53,352 bases of DNA from positions 1-53,352 of the forward strand of contig JAFXFG010000006.1 of assembly GCA_017520675.1 (NCBI GenBank), written 5' to 3'. Shown piece by piece: positions 13,927 to 23,479 of this stretch (the first letter of the stretch is position 1; every line of letters begins with the position of its first letter). The stretch comes from Alphaproteobacteria bacterium (lineage in GTDB: Bacteria > Pseudomonadota > Alphaproteobacteria > Rs-D84). Both the position numbers and the translations under genes were made by a program. The notes beneath the pieces were generated by a model. That model saw only the letters and a list, made by a program, of their open reading frames with translations. It searched no databases and had not been told where the DNA came from.

Positions 13927-16185
13927 TTATTTGACAACCAATTCCTTTACAGTTTTTGTTTTTGCATCATATACCTTTGGTTTTCCTGCATATCGTAATG
14001 CATAATGGTGTTTTGGAATCATATATTCTGGAATTGGGGATGCAGCGCCCATATCAACCTTTGCGGCCAGTGCCTTTTGCACCGCTGTTTCGCGATAGAA
14101 GTACCATTCACCATCCGCTTCAATCGGCAGGTTGTAGAATCCTTGGAACAACACCAATTGTTTTCCTGTTTTCAGTGTCATTAAATCCATTGGGCTGAAC
14201 AAGTCTTCTTCTTTTTCAACTTCGACATCCTTGCCGTCTGGACCTTTCTCTTTCTTTTTAACCTTTTTTTTGCCAATCATGCGTGTAAATCTTTCTGCGG
14301 TTGCTGGGTCGTTTACGCGCAAGATAACCTTTGCGGCTGTATTTGCGATAATTGTATCAGCGGCCTTGTCGCCATATTTTTCTTGAATCTGACTGATGTC
14401 CTGACCGACAATCAGATAAGACACTTTTTGTCCACGACCAACAGCCGGCCCACGAATAATAGCCTCTAACTTATTCATTGTTGGCATTTCGTCTAACACG
14501 AACAGGGCAGGGTATGGGCCAAGTTTTTGTCCATTATTAATTGCCTCTGGTTTGTTTGCAATCAGGTAATTAGACAGCAATTCGATAAACATACTGGTTA
14601 TTGCCGAAAACGCAGGTGCGTCTGCTACATTCATTGCCAGATATATTGTAATCGGCTTCATTTTGCCGTCTGTTGGGTCAACCATACCGCGCATATCACC
14701 AAAGTGTAAATCAGAATGTCTGGTGTGTTTATTGACAGCCGGATGTCTAAAAATATTTAATCCTGCATTCATTGTTGACATAACAGACCCACGTTCTTTA
14801 TCTGGTGTATTTGCAAGGTTAATCAGTGCGGATACAGAATCGCTGTCATATGCATACAGTTGTGCTTCTTTGATTGCTTCGTTCAAAAAGTCTTTCATTG
14901 GGTCAGCCATCATAACCATCTGGTCGCCTTGGTTTTTGCGTTCTTCCAAGTCTTGTGCGACTTTGATTTGTCCTTCGACATACCATGCCAAGAACATTGG
15001 TATCGAAGCCTCGGCCCCATGCCACTCCTTGGGCAGTCCGCCCCATGTACCAACATGAACATAGTTATTAATATTCATTTGCTTATTTTGCAACAGTGCC
15101 ATTGCAGCATATGCATTTGGGTCTGTTGTCATTGTCAGATAATAGTCCATCAAGACTGCGGCATCTTGTTCGTCAAATGTCCCTGTTGCCAATCTGTTAT
15201 AGAAATAGTCGTTTGCCTTGGCGCGTTCTACTTTTGAAATGATAAAGTTAATAAATCCTGTTAACGCGGCGCGCGCAGTGTTTGACCAGTGTGGGTCTTT
15301 TGCGTTTTCTTCGACAATAGAATTAACAACGACTTGTATATAAGTACTGCGTCCTTCTGGGTTTGGTGGCAGGTTTTCAGGCGATAATGGATTCCACGCA
15401 GGGTAATAGATGCCTTTTTCTGGTTCGTCAGGTGCGGCCCAGTTCATAATAAATACAGGTCCAACTGTCGAGCGGTACCCAGATGTTGTGTAAATCAATT
15501 CTGGTTTAGGGTCGTTTACAATCATTGAAACATTATCACATTCCAAGATGGTTGGAATAACGACACCCTGTGTTTTACCGGTACCCGCAGGCGCCAACAG
15601 CAACGCAGACATACATTCGTCCATTTTAAGCGCGGTTTGCTTTCCTTTGAATTTAAAATACCCCAGCACCATCATAAAACCATTGAACAGTCCCAGTTTG
15701 TTTTTGTGGTTTTGTGCCATTTTCATAATGTCTTTTTCGTTTGCCTTGCGTGAAGTCTTTTCATCAAATTTGTCTTTGCTGTGTGGGTTGAATTCATCTG
15801 TCATTGTTGCATCTGACAGAAAGAAATAACCAATAATCGGCAACAGTGGTGTAATGCACGCAAAATCAGGTCTTAGCATACAGCGCGTTATCCAAGACGG
15901 TATTTCTGCCAACACAGACAATCCGCCACTGGACAACATATTTTCAAAGTACAACAAGAACCATTTGCTTGTTGCGGGTCCCCAACCATATCGCCACAAA
16001 TGTTCGATTGGGAAAGCGCACGCAAACATCAGCGCAGCAATCATCCATATTAATAATGTCCATCGAATAGACCAAAACTCACGTGCTTGTGGGGTTTGTT
16101 CGTGTTCCTTGTATGCTTTGGAACTAAAAATCCCCAGTCCTTTACCTTTGCCCGATGCCGATAAAAAGTTGAATTTTACTGCCAT
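13927..16185 (-). CDS. VirD4/TraG-type coupling ATPase
   Basis: 752 residues with the start at 16185 (MAVKFNFLSA); longer readings would run into the divergent rsmE gene. Three or so N-terminal membrane segments (about 40-62, 70-85 and 108-125) precede the ATPase domain with Walker A APAGTGKT (198-205) and Walker B LFVLDEMP. The segment GRGQKVSYLIVGQDISQI is typical of VirD4/TraG coupling proteins, which present DNA or effector proteins to a type IV secretion channel. No other T4SS gene is adjacent; the nearest export motor is pilOPQR, 4 kb away. A Lys/Glu-rich insertion (KKKVKKKEKG) is unusual. A -10-like TATAAT lies only 10 bases before the ATG and no Shine-Dalgarno is visible. Confidence 0.88.
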   Translation of the reverse strand: MAVKFNFLSASGKGKGLGIFSSKAYKEHEQTPQAREFWSIRWTLLIWMIAALMFACAFPIEHLWRYGWGPATSKWFLLYFENMLSSGGLSVLAEIPSWITRCMLRPDFACITPLLPIIGYFFLSDATMTDEFNPHSKDKFDEKTSRKANEKDIMKMAQNHKNKLGLFNGFMMVLGYFKFKGKQTALKMDECMSALLLAPAGTGKTQGVVIPTILECDNVSMIVNDPKPELIYTTSGYRSTVGPVFIMNWAAPDEPEKGIYYPAWNPLSPENLPPNPEGRSTYIQVVVNSIVEENAKDPHWSNTARAALTGFINFIISKVERAKANDYFYNRLATGTFDEQDAAVLMDYYLTMTTDPNAYAAMALLQNKQMNINNYVHVGTWGGLPKEWHGAEASIPMFLAWYVEGQIKVAQDLEERKNQGDQMVMMADPMKDFLNEAIKEAQLYAYDSDSVSALINLANTPDKERGSVMSTMNAGLNIFRHPAVNKHTRHSDLHFGDMRGMVDPTDGKMKPITIYLAMNVADAPAFSAITSMFIELLSNYLIANKPEAINNGQKLGPYPALFVLDEMPTMNKLEAIIRGPAVGRGQKVSYLIVGQDISQIQEKYGDKAADTIIANTAAKVILRVNDPATAERFTRMIGKKKVKKKEKGPDGKDVEVEKEEDLFSPMDLMTLKTGKQLVLFQGFYNLPIEADGEWYFYRETAVQKALAAKVDMGAASPIPEYMIPKHHYALRYAGKPKVYDAKTKTVKELVVK

Positions 16186-16240
16186 AATGTTTAATATTAT
16201 AACAGAAAAATAATTAATAAGAAAACAGGAAATATAAAAA

Positions 16241-16897
16241 ATGAAAAATATTCCGCGAATATTTCTGGACACTCAGATAACTACAGGTGCGCAAATTCCG
16301 ATTGGGCGCGATGTTTCGCATTACTTGACGCGTGTGATGCGAACAACCAAGTGTTTGGTTTTTGGTGATGGTAATGAATACAGCGCAGAATTATCACCAG
16401 ATGGCGCGTCTTTGCGTGTGTTGGAACGAACTGCGCACACAGACCCATCGAATGATTTGACTTTAATTTTTTCACCGATTAAGCGAATGGATGATTTGTT
16501 AAATATGGCGACTCAAATGGGTGTTGCTTATTTTCAGCCTGTTATTATGTCGCGGACTGTTGCGCATCATATAAATTGGTCGCGTATGCACAAGATAGTA
16601 ATCGAAGCGGCCGAGCAGTCAAATCGCAATAGTATTCCGAAAATTTTACCCGAAAAGAAATTTCAAGATTTAGATTTATCAAACATTATCTTCGCGGACG
16701 AGCGCTGTGCCCACACACAAACGACATCAGGTGTTGATTTTAATTCTAAATTTATTATGATTGGTCCCGAAGGCGGATTTTCTGAATCTGAATTCAACGC
16801 GCTTGATTCTGCTGGGGCGCACAGTTTATCATTAGGCAAAACGATACTTCGGGCAGAGGTTGCATCTATCGTTGCTATATCCAAGGTGTTAAAATAA
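16241..16897 (+). CDS. rsmE: 16S rRNA m3U1498 methyltransferase RsmE
   Basis: 218 residues, slightly shorter than the usual ~240. An N-terminal PUA-like domain (RIFLD, HYLTRVMR) is followed by a SPOUT domain with the GPEGGFSESEF motif near 176 and the knot LGKTILRAEVAS near the C terminus. It methylates N3 of U1498 in the ribosomal decoding region using S-adenosylmethionine. AGGAAA lies 8 bases before the ATG. The next gene starts one base after its stop codon, so both are cotranscribed. Confidence 0.92.
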   Translation: MKNIPRIFLDTQITTGAQIPIGRDVSHYLTRVMRTTKCLVFGDGNEYSAELSPDGASLRVLERTAHTDPSNDLTLIFSPIKRMDDLLNMATQMGVAYFQPVIMSRTVAHHINWSRMHKIVIEAAEQSNRNSIPKILPEKKFQDLDLSNIIFADERCAHTQTTSGVDFNSKFIMIGPEGGFSESEFNALDSAGAHSLSLGKTILRAEVASIVAISKVLK

Positions 16898-16898
16898 A

Positions 16899-17600
16899 AT
16901 GACTATAAGAATTGCTAAATTTATTTCTGATTGTGGTATTGCGTCGCGTCGCGATGCTGAAAAGATGATTGCTGATGGGCGTGTCAGCATAAATGGTGTT
17001 GTTATTGACTCGCCTGTACATTTTGTTACACCAGATGACACAGTAAGTGTTGATGGTAATAATATTCAAGAGCGTGGTGAAACGGCTTTATATATGTTTC
17101 ACAAGCCTGTTAATTGCCTAACAACTTTGCGTGATGAGTGTGGTCGCAAAACGATATATGATTTTTTGCCACCAGAATATAAGCATTTAAAATATGTTGG
17201 TCGTCTTGATTACAAGACCACAGGTTTGCTGTTGTTAACAAATGACGGTGAATTGGCGCGAACATTAACTTTACCATCGTCTGGGATACCGCGCACATAT
17301 ATTGCGACAATATCTGGCAAAGATTCGCGTGCAGGTTTGGAAAAGGCGCGTCAAGGTATGACGGTTGACGGTGTGAATTACAAACCGATGAAGATAGAAG
17401 AATTATCCAAAAGCAAACTTCGTATTACAATAACCGAAGGCAAGAAAAATGAAGTTAGAATTGTTCTGCGCGCATGTGGTTGTCCAGTGCGTAGATTACA
17501 CAGGATTAGTTATGGGAATATATCCCTTGATAAATTGCCTGTTGGAAAAATCGAAAAAATTATGCAGAAAACAATTGACGAACTTATAAAAACTAATTAA
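16899..17600 (+). CDS. rluB: RluB/RsuA-family rRNA pseudouridine synthase
   Basis: 233 residues. An N-terminal S4 RNA-binding domain (IAKFISDCGIASRRDAEKMI) is followed by the catalytic domain with VGRLDYKTTGLLLLTNDG, where Asp104 is the catalytic residue, and the C-terminal RRLHRISYG block. Enzymes of this family modify a uridine in 23S (RluB/E/F) or 16S (RsuA) rRNA. The RluB choice is by overall resemblance and is less certain than the family. It is cotranscribed with rsmE. Confidence 0.9.
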   Translation: MTIRIAKFISDCGIASRRDAEKMIADGRVSINGVVIDSPVHFVTPDDTVSVDGNNIQERGETALYMFHKPVNCLTTLRDECGRKTIYDFLPPEYKHLKYVGRLDYKTTGLLLLTNDGELARTLTLPSSGIPRTYIATISGKDSRAGLEKARQGMTVDGVNYKPMKIEELSKSKLRITITEGKKNEVRIVLRACGCPVRRLHRISYGNISLDKLPVGKIEKIMQKTIDELIKTN

Positions 17601-17633
17601 TATTCTAATTAACAAAAGGAAGGGAGTTTTGAT

Positions 17634-18665
17634 ATGAAAAAAACAACTAACAAAAAAGCAAAAACGCAAACTAAGGTTCGTCCTGTTGTGTCCAGGGCAA
17701 CAATCAAAGAGGCAAAAGCCAATCGTGCAAAACCATGTTTTAGTCCATGGTCTTTATCGATTTATATTTATTGGTTTATAATTTTATTCTTTATTGCTGC
17801 GACTTTTTATATCCTGGGACGCAGTCATAATAACGCGACTGTCAAAGATATTCAAATTACCGAAGAAATTTTAATGCAGGCAAATGACTATTATGAAAGC
17901 GGAAAGACAAAACTGTTGGCTGGCAATATTGACGAAGCGGTTGCAGATTTGACTGCTGCGATTGATGCGGGTGTTGCAACTGTTGATTCGTATATTTTGC
18001 GTGGCGAAGCATATTTACAGTCTGGCGACTATCGTAATGCGATGGACGATTTTAATACTGCGTTGGACAAAGATCCTGCGAATGCGGTTGCCTACTATGA
18101 TCGTTCGTTGTTGAATACGCGCCTAGAAGATTATGCGGCGGCAATGAATGATATTAACAATGCGATGGCATCTAATGTTACGCGCCCAAGTCAGTTCTTG
18201 CAGATGCGTGATTTGTATGCAAAACGTGGTCAGTTAAACTTGTGGATGAAGAACTGGGAGGGTGCAATTGCGGATTACACAAATTCGCTTGCGCGGCCTG
18301 AGGGTGCAATCAGTCCATCTGTTTATGCAGAACGTGCCGAAGCGTATACAGCGATTGGTGATTATGCATCAGCGATAAATGATTACAGTACTGCTGTGCG
18401 TGTAATTTCTGAGCAAATCCAAGGTGCTCCAACGATTGAAGAACGTGAAGCCTTGTCCAGTAACGCGATGAGTTATTTTGAAAAATCTGCTGCCTTGAAT
18501 TTGAAGCAGGGTAATGTAGAGATGGCGCGTGTAGATTTGGAATCGGCCTATACAATTGCTGTTGCTTTGAATGATGCAGAAACTATTGAAAGATTGCAGG
18601 GATTGATTAACGGGCTAAAAGAAACAGTACCGCAGCCTGTGTCAGAACCGGTTGTCGCAGAATAA
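17634..18665 (+). CDS. Membrane-anchored TPR protein
   Basis: 343 residues. A basic N-terminal cytoplasmic tail is followed by one membrane helix (about 41-62) and at least five tetratricopeptide-like repeats (for example YFESGK/AVADLTAAID, YLQSGDYRNAMDDFNTAL, YTAIGDYASAINDYSTAV), presumably in the periplasm. TPR arrays act as protein-docking scaffolds. The C terminus is Pro/Val-rich. GGAAGGGAG lies before the ATG. It follows rluB by 33 bases and ends at a strong terminator. No specific partner can be named. Confidence 0.85.
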   Translation: MKKTTNKKAKTQTKVRPVVSRATIKEAKANRAKPCFSPWSLSIYIYWFIILFFIAATFYILGRSHNNATVKDIQITEEILMQANDYYESGKTKLLAGNIDEAVADLTAAIDAGVATVDSYILRGEAYLQSGDYRNAMDDFNTALDKDPANAVAYYDRSLLNTRLEDYAAAMNDINNAMASNVTRPSQFLQMRDLYAKRGQLNLWMKNWEGAIADYTNSLARPEGAISPSVYAERAEAYTAIGDYASAINDYSTAVRVISEQIQGAPTIEEREALSSNAMSYFEKSAALNLKQGNVEMARVDLESAYTIAVALNDAETIERLQGLINGLKETVPQPVSEPVVAE

Positions 18666-18672
18666 GAGAAAA

Positions 18673-18698
18673 AAATCCGCAAAACTGCGGATTTTTTT
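18673..18698 (+). terminator. Rho-independent terminator
   Basis: AAATCCGC-aaaact-GCGGATTT with a run of T, just after the TPR gene. Confidence 0.85.
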
Positions 18699-18792
18699 AA
18701 AATAAGATTTTTTATATTTTGTATATATTTTACTTTAAAAATAATTTTTTTGTTGTTATAGTACCTGCATAACAAAATAAAAGGATGGAAAA

Positions 18793-19458
18793 ATGGTTAA
18801 AATCTTAACAGAAAACAAAGCGATTAAGTCATATGTAAAAACAGGTATTGTTGCAGCCGTCGTTGTCGTTGTTGCTGCCTTGGGAATCTGGGGTATTTCT
18901 GCGATGCGTTCTGGCAACACATCATCTGTATCTGACGCAATTGCAGAGGTTGGCGATAAAGCCGTAACTGCTGGCGAATTGCGTTTTGCAGTGATTCGTA
19001 TGGATGCGATTCAGGCAGAATCTGCTGCATTAAAAGATTTGCGTGCACAGAAAGAAAAATATGAAAATAAATTGCGTGACGAATTGACCAAAGATCAAAA
19101 AGAACTTGAAAAAGAAAAGAAAGAAATCGAAGAATCACAAGATGTTCTTTCGCGTGAGGCTTTACAACGTCGTGTTGTTGAATATCAAGACAAGGTTACC
19201 AAACTGCAACGCGAATTGACAGAACGCGCACAATCAGTCGAAGCGTCCTATCAAAAGGCATTAAATGAATTGCAGACAAAACATCTTGATCCAATTATCG
19301 AAGGTGTTATCAACAAAAAGAATTTGTCTATGGTAATCGATGGTCGTATGGCGCGCATTGGTACAGGTGTTGAAAATTTAGATATTACAGACGAAGTTAT
19401 CAAAGCATTTGATAAGAAAATATCTAAAATCAAAATGGAAAAACCAAAAGGTTTCTAA
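18793..19458 (+). CDS. OmpH/Skp-like periplasmic chaperone, membrane anchored
   Basis: 221 residues. It has one N-terminal hydrophobic helix (about 17-36) without a clear cleavage site, then a long coiled coil (about 75-165, rich in KE and QR) and a C-terminal segment NLSMVIDGRMARIGTGVENLDIT, which matches the end of the OmpH/Skp family where VIDG.. and D(I/L)T are typical. Skp holds unfolded outer-membrane proteins in the periplasm. Here the uncleaved anchor is a difference from E. coli Skp. AAAGGATGG lies before the ATG. It precedes the LPS export genes. Confidence 0.8.
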   Translation: MVKILTENKAIKSYVKTGIVAAVVVVVAALGIWGISAMRSGNTSSVSDAIAEVGDKAVTAGELRFAVIRMDAIQAESAALKDLRAQKEKYENKLRDELTKDQKELEKEKKEIEESQDVLSREALQRRVVEYQDKVTKLQRELTERAQSVEASYQKALNELQTKHLDPIIEGVINKKNLSMVIDGRMARIGTGVENLDITDEVIKAFDKKISKIKMEKPKGF

Positions 19459-19462
19459 GGAA

Positions 19463-19488
19463 ATTCCCCCGATTGGGGGATTTTTTTT
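19463..19488 (+). terminator. Rho-independent terminator
   Basis: TCCCCC-gatt-GGGGGA followed by eight T. Confidence 0.88.
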
Positions 19489-19522
19489 AGAAAAATTGCT
19501 TTATCTATTATGTATCTATGCC

Positions 19523-19551
19523 TTGAAAACTAAAAACTAATATTTTATACT
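19523..19551 (+). promoter_or_regulatory. Promoter of the lptF operon, giving a leaderless mRNA
   Basis: TTGAAA (19523-19528), 17-base spacer, TATACT (19546-19551). Only seven bases separate the -10 box from the lptF ATG at 19559, so transcription should start at or one base before the start codon. No Shine-Dalgarno is present. Confidence 0.7.
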
Positions 19552-19558
19552 GCATTAC

Positions 19559-20617
19559 ATGAAGATTTTAAAGCAATACTTTTCAAGGCAATTAATTGCG
19601 ATATTTATAATGCTGTTTTTGGTATTAACTGGCTTGGCATGGATGATGCAGATTATGTCAATGATGAAGTTTTTGCTTAAATACGGCATAGATGTTACGG
19701 ATTTTCTGGGGTTAACATCATTAATGATACCTTTTATTGCATCGATAATTGTTCCGTTTGTATGTTTTATTTCGGTTATATTTGTTTATAACAAGATGAT
19801 TGCAGACAATGAAATTACTGTTATGGCGGCCTCTGGTTTATCGCCATGGCAGATTGGTCGACCTGCCTTGCGTCTGGGTGTGTTGTTAACAGTTTTTAAC
19901 TTGTTATTAAGTGTATGGATTGTTCCGCGCACGCAGGCGCTGTTTTACGATATGCAGTGGAATTTGCAGTATGGCATGGCGCATATGAAACTGCAAGAGG
20001 GTGCATTTACAGAAATATCGAATGGTCTGGTTGTGTATGTTGAAAGTGTATCTGGTCATGACTTGGGACAGGTTATGTTATCTGATATGCGCGACGAAGA
20101 TAATATCAGTATGATATTTGCAGAAAAGGGCAAATTGATTTCTACGGTTCGTGGATTATCTTTGGCGATGACAAATGGTGCGTTGCAGTCATCTGGTTCT
20201 GCGATGGCATCTGGCACATTTGAAACATTTGATATGGATTTAAATGTTGTGGACAAGGGCGGAAACAGTTCGTTTCGTGTTCGTAGATTGCCGACCATGC
20301 AGTTGATGCGTGTTGCGTTTGATGCCGCGACCCAGCGTCAGCACAAGATGGTTTTGACAGAATTGTCCAATCGCTTTATAAGTCCAATTATGAATTTAGT
20401 TTTAGCGGCATTATGTGTTGCGATATTATTGCGTTCATCCTTGTTGCGTCGTCGTACAAGTTTTGCGCCAATGGTTGCTGTTGTATCAATGGCTGGTGTA
20501 ATGGCGTTATATATGTCTGCGTCTAATATGGTTAGTACATTAACGCAATTGGCATTATTGGCGATTGGTGTTATAGTGTTGCTGGTTGTGATATTAATGG
20601 TGTTGGCAAAGAAATGA
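19559..20617 (+). CDS. lptF: LPS export permease LptF
   Basis: 352 residues with the LptF/LptG layout: membrane helices near the N terminus (about 12-33 and 55-80), a periplasmic beta-jellyroll region (about 125-265), and three helices at the C terminus. The segment NEITVMAASGLSPWQIG is the conserved coupling helix region. LptF pairs with LptG and the LptB ATPase to extract LPS from the inner membrane. Alphaproteobacteria usually encode lptF-lptG-lptD; here lptG is not seen between lptF and lptD. The last four bases overlap the lptD start (ATGA). Confidence 0.88.
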   Translation: MKILKQYFSRQLIAIFIMLFLVLTGLAWMMQIMSMMKFLLKYGIDVTDFLGLTSLMIPFIASIIVPFVCFISVIFVYNKMIADNEITVMAASGLSPWQIGRPALRLGVLLTVFNLLLSVWIVPRTQALFYDMQWNLQYGMAHMKLQEGAFTEISNGLVVYVESVSGHDLGQVMLSDMRDEDNISMIFAEKGKLISTVRGLSLAMTNGALQSSGSAMASGTFETFDMDLNVVDKGGNSSFRVRRLPTMQLMRVAFDAATQRQHKMVLTELSNRFISPIMNLVLAALCVAILLRSSLLRRRTSFAPMVAVVSMAGVMALYMSASNMVSTLTQLALLAIGVIVLLVVILMVLAKK

Positions 20618-22632
20618 AAAAAATAGCAGGTTCTTTTATTTTATTTAGCGTATTTTATTGTGCGTATGCATATTCGTTGTCAGTTGATTTGAACGAAGCG
20701 CGTACGATTGTTGCGCCACGCATAGAATATGATGTTAAGCAAGATACGATAAAAACCATTGGTCCGACTGAGATTACAAATACATCTGGTCAGCGCTTAA
20801 CATTAGTTGATTCGTATATATCCGAACGCGGGGAAGAGATTATTGGTGATGATGTAAAATTATGGCTTGGCGATCATGTTTATATTGAATCTGACAATGT
20901 TATTCGCGAAGGTGATTTGACTATTGCGCGCCATGCGACATTTACGGCATGTGATGATTGTGATTCGTTTGGTAATGCGTGGCAAATTTCCACTTACAAG
21001 ATTATACACAACGACGACACGCGTATGTTAAGGTTTTTTAGTGCTATTTTGCGTGCTTACGAGATACCGATATTATGGTGGCCTTATTTCGAGATGCCAG
21101 ACCCGCGTGTAAAATACAAGACTGGTTTTCTGATGCCTGATTTTGAATCCACAAACAAGATGGGGACTCAGATAAACATACCGTTTTATGTGTCTTTATC
21201 AGATACACATGATATGACATTTACTCTGTCGTATCTGACCAAGGAAAATCCATTATTTCAATTACAGCACCGGTTAAATGCTCCGCACTCAGAATTCAGA
21301 ACCCAGGGTTCATTTACGCACAATCGTGCTGGTGAAAATCGTTGGCATATTTTTAACGATGATGTAATAGAATTGGGTGAAAATGCGCGTGCAACGATAT
21401 TCCTTGAACGCACCTCTGACAAGACTTATTTACAAAAATATGGTTTTTATTCTGATCAGCCATATCTTGATTCTGGTGCCAAACTAGAAGTATTTGGTCA
21501 AAGCAGTTATATTATTGCGGATGCGCATATATTCCAAGAATTGCGCAGTGGCAATGGCTATTGGGCTGCCCCTGATGGTAATATATTGCCAAACATACGC
21601 GCTGTGCATCAAACTGCACCGATATTTGGCGAAACCTATGCGACCTTTGGTGCAGATGTTTTGGGGATTTCTGGGGACAATACATCTACCCAGCGAATGA
21701 TTGGTGATATAAGATTAACGACTCCTTGGACATTGTGGGGTGGCAATCGCCTAACGGCCAGTGTTTCTGCCCGATATGACCTGTATCACTTTGACAATAC
21801 TATGATGGTAGACGGCAGTGTATATTCAGGCTTCAAGAATCGTTTTTTACCCAGTGGCTATCTTGAATGGGGGTTGCCGATGTATCGTGTATCTGGCAAA
21901 TGGACCCAGATTCTAGAACCGCGTGCCAGAATAACAATGATGCGTCATATGGACGAAGAAGAGATGGCGTTGAACAACGATTCTGCTGGCACGATATTGA
22001 CGGACAGCACATTGTTTTCAACCAATCGTCTTTCTGGCTTAGATTTATGGGAAAATGGCACTTATGCAGACTATGGTGTGCGCTGGGCTGCATTCAGTCC
22101 TCGGGGCGATAATATAGAATTATTTTTAGGTCAGTCATATGATTTCACTGACCGACCATCGATTGATTTAAACAGTGGTTTTCATAATGGGCTATCTGAT
22201 TATGTTGGTCGTGTTAGTTATAACAATATGCGTGGTTTAAATATTGCGACTCGTTTTCGTCTTAATCAGCAGAATTTATCGTTAAATCATATGGAAACCA
22301 CCGCCAGCATAGGAATTGGCAAGAATTACTTTAACATTGGTCATATTTGGTCGCAGAATTTGGATACGGCCTTGGTTGACACGACCGATGTAAACGAAGC
22401 GATTATCGGCGCCAGCATCAGATTAAGCGAGCGTTGGCGACTGGGTTGGAATTCGGTATACAGTATGGAATATGGCCAATTTATGCGTCATGGCGGCGGT
22501 GTATATTATAATCATCCGTGTTATTATTTATCTGTTGAATACAAACATGACAACACGAACAAAGACGACTATGTTGGGGACACAACATTTCAATTCAAGT
22601 TTGGTATGGCGATAAACGGTCAGCGCTATTAA
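20614..22632 (+). CDS. lptD: LPS assembly outer-membrane protein LptD
   Basis: 672 residues. A signal peptide ends near residue 20 (CAYAYS). An N-terminal OstA-type jellyroll (YDVKQDTIKTIGPTEITN) is followed by a CDDC pair near residue 111 and a large beta-barrel with the conserved PILWWPYFEMPDPRVKYKTG entry. LptD with LptE places LPS in the outer leaflet. Disulfides between two Cys pairs matter in E. coli; here the N-terminal ACDDC is seen but a matching C-terminal Cys pair is not obvious (one Cys in HPCYY). Translation is coupled to lptF through ATGA. Confidence 0.9.
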   Translation: MKKIAGSFILFSVFYCAYAYSLSVDLNEARTIVAPRIEYDVKQDTIKTIGPTEITNTSGQRLTLVDSYISERGEEIIGDDVKLWLGDHVYIESDNVIREGDLTIARHATFTACDDCDSFGNAWQISTYKIIHNDDTRMLRFFSAILRAYEIPILWWPYFEMPDPRVKYKTGFLMPDFESTNKMGTQINIPFYVSLSDTHDMTFTLSYLTKENPLFQLQHRLNAPHSEFRTQGSFTHNRAGENRWHIFNDDVIELGENARATIFLERTSDKTYLQKYGFYSDQPYLDSGAKLEVFGQSSYIIADAHIFQELRSGNGYWAAPDGNILPNIRAVHQTAPIFGETYATFGADVLGISGDNTSTQRMIGDIRLTTPWTLWGGNRLTASVSARYDLYHFDNTMMVDGSVYSGFKNRFLPSGYLEWGLPMYRVSGKWTQILEPRARITMMRHMDEEEMALNNDSAGTILTDSTLFSTNRLSGLDLWENGTYADYGVRWAAFSPRGDNIELFLGQSYDFTDRPSIDLNSGFHNGLSDYVGRVSYNNMRGLNIATRFRLNQQNLSLNHMETTASIGIGKNYFNIGHIWSQNLDTALVDTTDVNEAIIGASIRLSERWRLGWNSVYSMEYGQFMRHGGGVYYNHPCYYLSVEYKHDNTNKDDYVGDTTFQFKFGMAINGQRY

Positions 22633-22651
22633 TTATCAAATGGAGAAAAAG

Positions 22652-23479
22652 ATGAATATAAAAAAAATTGTGATTTTTGCATTTTTCATAATGTTTATAA
22701 ATCCTGTACAAAGTGCGACGATTGTTGCCAGCATAAATGGCACGCCGATAACTGATACAGATATAACTTCGCGCACAAAACTGATGGCGCGCCAAGGTCA
22801 AACATCAACTGACAATCGCCGAATTGCGTTACAAAATATAATTGACGACAATATCAAGATAGAATATGCCAAGAATTTCAATGCGATACCAGACGACAAA
22901 ACAATTGATACAGAATTAAAGAAATTAAAACTAGATGACATGTCTGTATCAGAACGTGAAATGGCGCGTAATGCCCTGCGGGCAGAGATTGCATGGCAAA
23001 TTATTGTTGGGCGTACTGTTTTGCCAACAGTCAGTGTTTCTGCCGATGATATTGCGACCGAACGTGCGGGTCTTGCGCGTGAACATGGTCTGCCGATAGA
23101 AATGACTTTGGTGCGTTTAACAGATGTTCCTGCGGAAATAGCATCAAAATTAACTGCGCCAAAATCATGTGATGATGCAATTGAAATGGCGCGTTCTTTT
23201 GGTGGCACTCCCCAGAAATTTACAGCGGTACAGTATGAATTATCGCCCGAGATTCGTAGTCGTGTTGCATCATTACCATTATTGACCTGGTCAAAACGCG
23301 AAGACGATTCGATATTACTGGTATGCAGCACCCGGAAAACAGACGAATACAAGAATCTGGACGAGATAATTCGTCAAAATGCCACATACAAACAGGCGAT
23401 GTTTCTGGCAAATCAGCAATTAAAACAACTAAGGCGCAAGGCTGTAATTGTGATTAACGACGACAGGTATAAATTATGA
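22652..23479 (+). CDS. surA: SurA-like periplasmic chaperone
   Basis: 275 residues from the ATG at 22652, chosen because GGAGAAAAAG directly precedes it. A signal peptide ends at about residue 22 (VQSA). The N-terminal SurA domain is seen as VASINGTPITDTDITSR followed by RRIALQNIIDDNI. The protein is much shorter than E. coli SurA (428) and has at most one degenerate parvulin-like domain, as in many alphaproteobacteria. SurA escorts barrels, including LptD, to the BAM complex, which fits its place directly after lptD. Confidence 0.8.
   Translation: MNIKKIVIFAFFIMFINPVQSATIVASINGTPITDTDITSRTKLMARQGQTSTDNRRIALQNIIDDNIKIEYAKNFNAIPDDKTIDTELKKLKLDDMSVSEREMARNALRAEIAWQIIVGRTVLPTVSVSADDIATERAGLAREHGLPIEMTLVRLTDVPAEIASKLTAPKSCDDAIEMARSFGGTPQKFTAVQYELSPEIRSRVASLPLLTWSKREDDSILLVCSTRKTDEYKNLDEIIRQNATYKQAMFLANQQLKQLRRKAVIVINDDRYKL

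Noticed and set aside
22798..23352. 184-residue minus-strand frame opposite the surA-like gene
   Set aside because: Ser/Arg-rich shadow with no ribosome site, inside an intact operon on the other strand.
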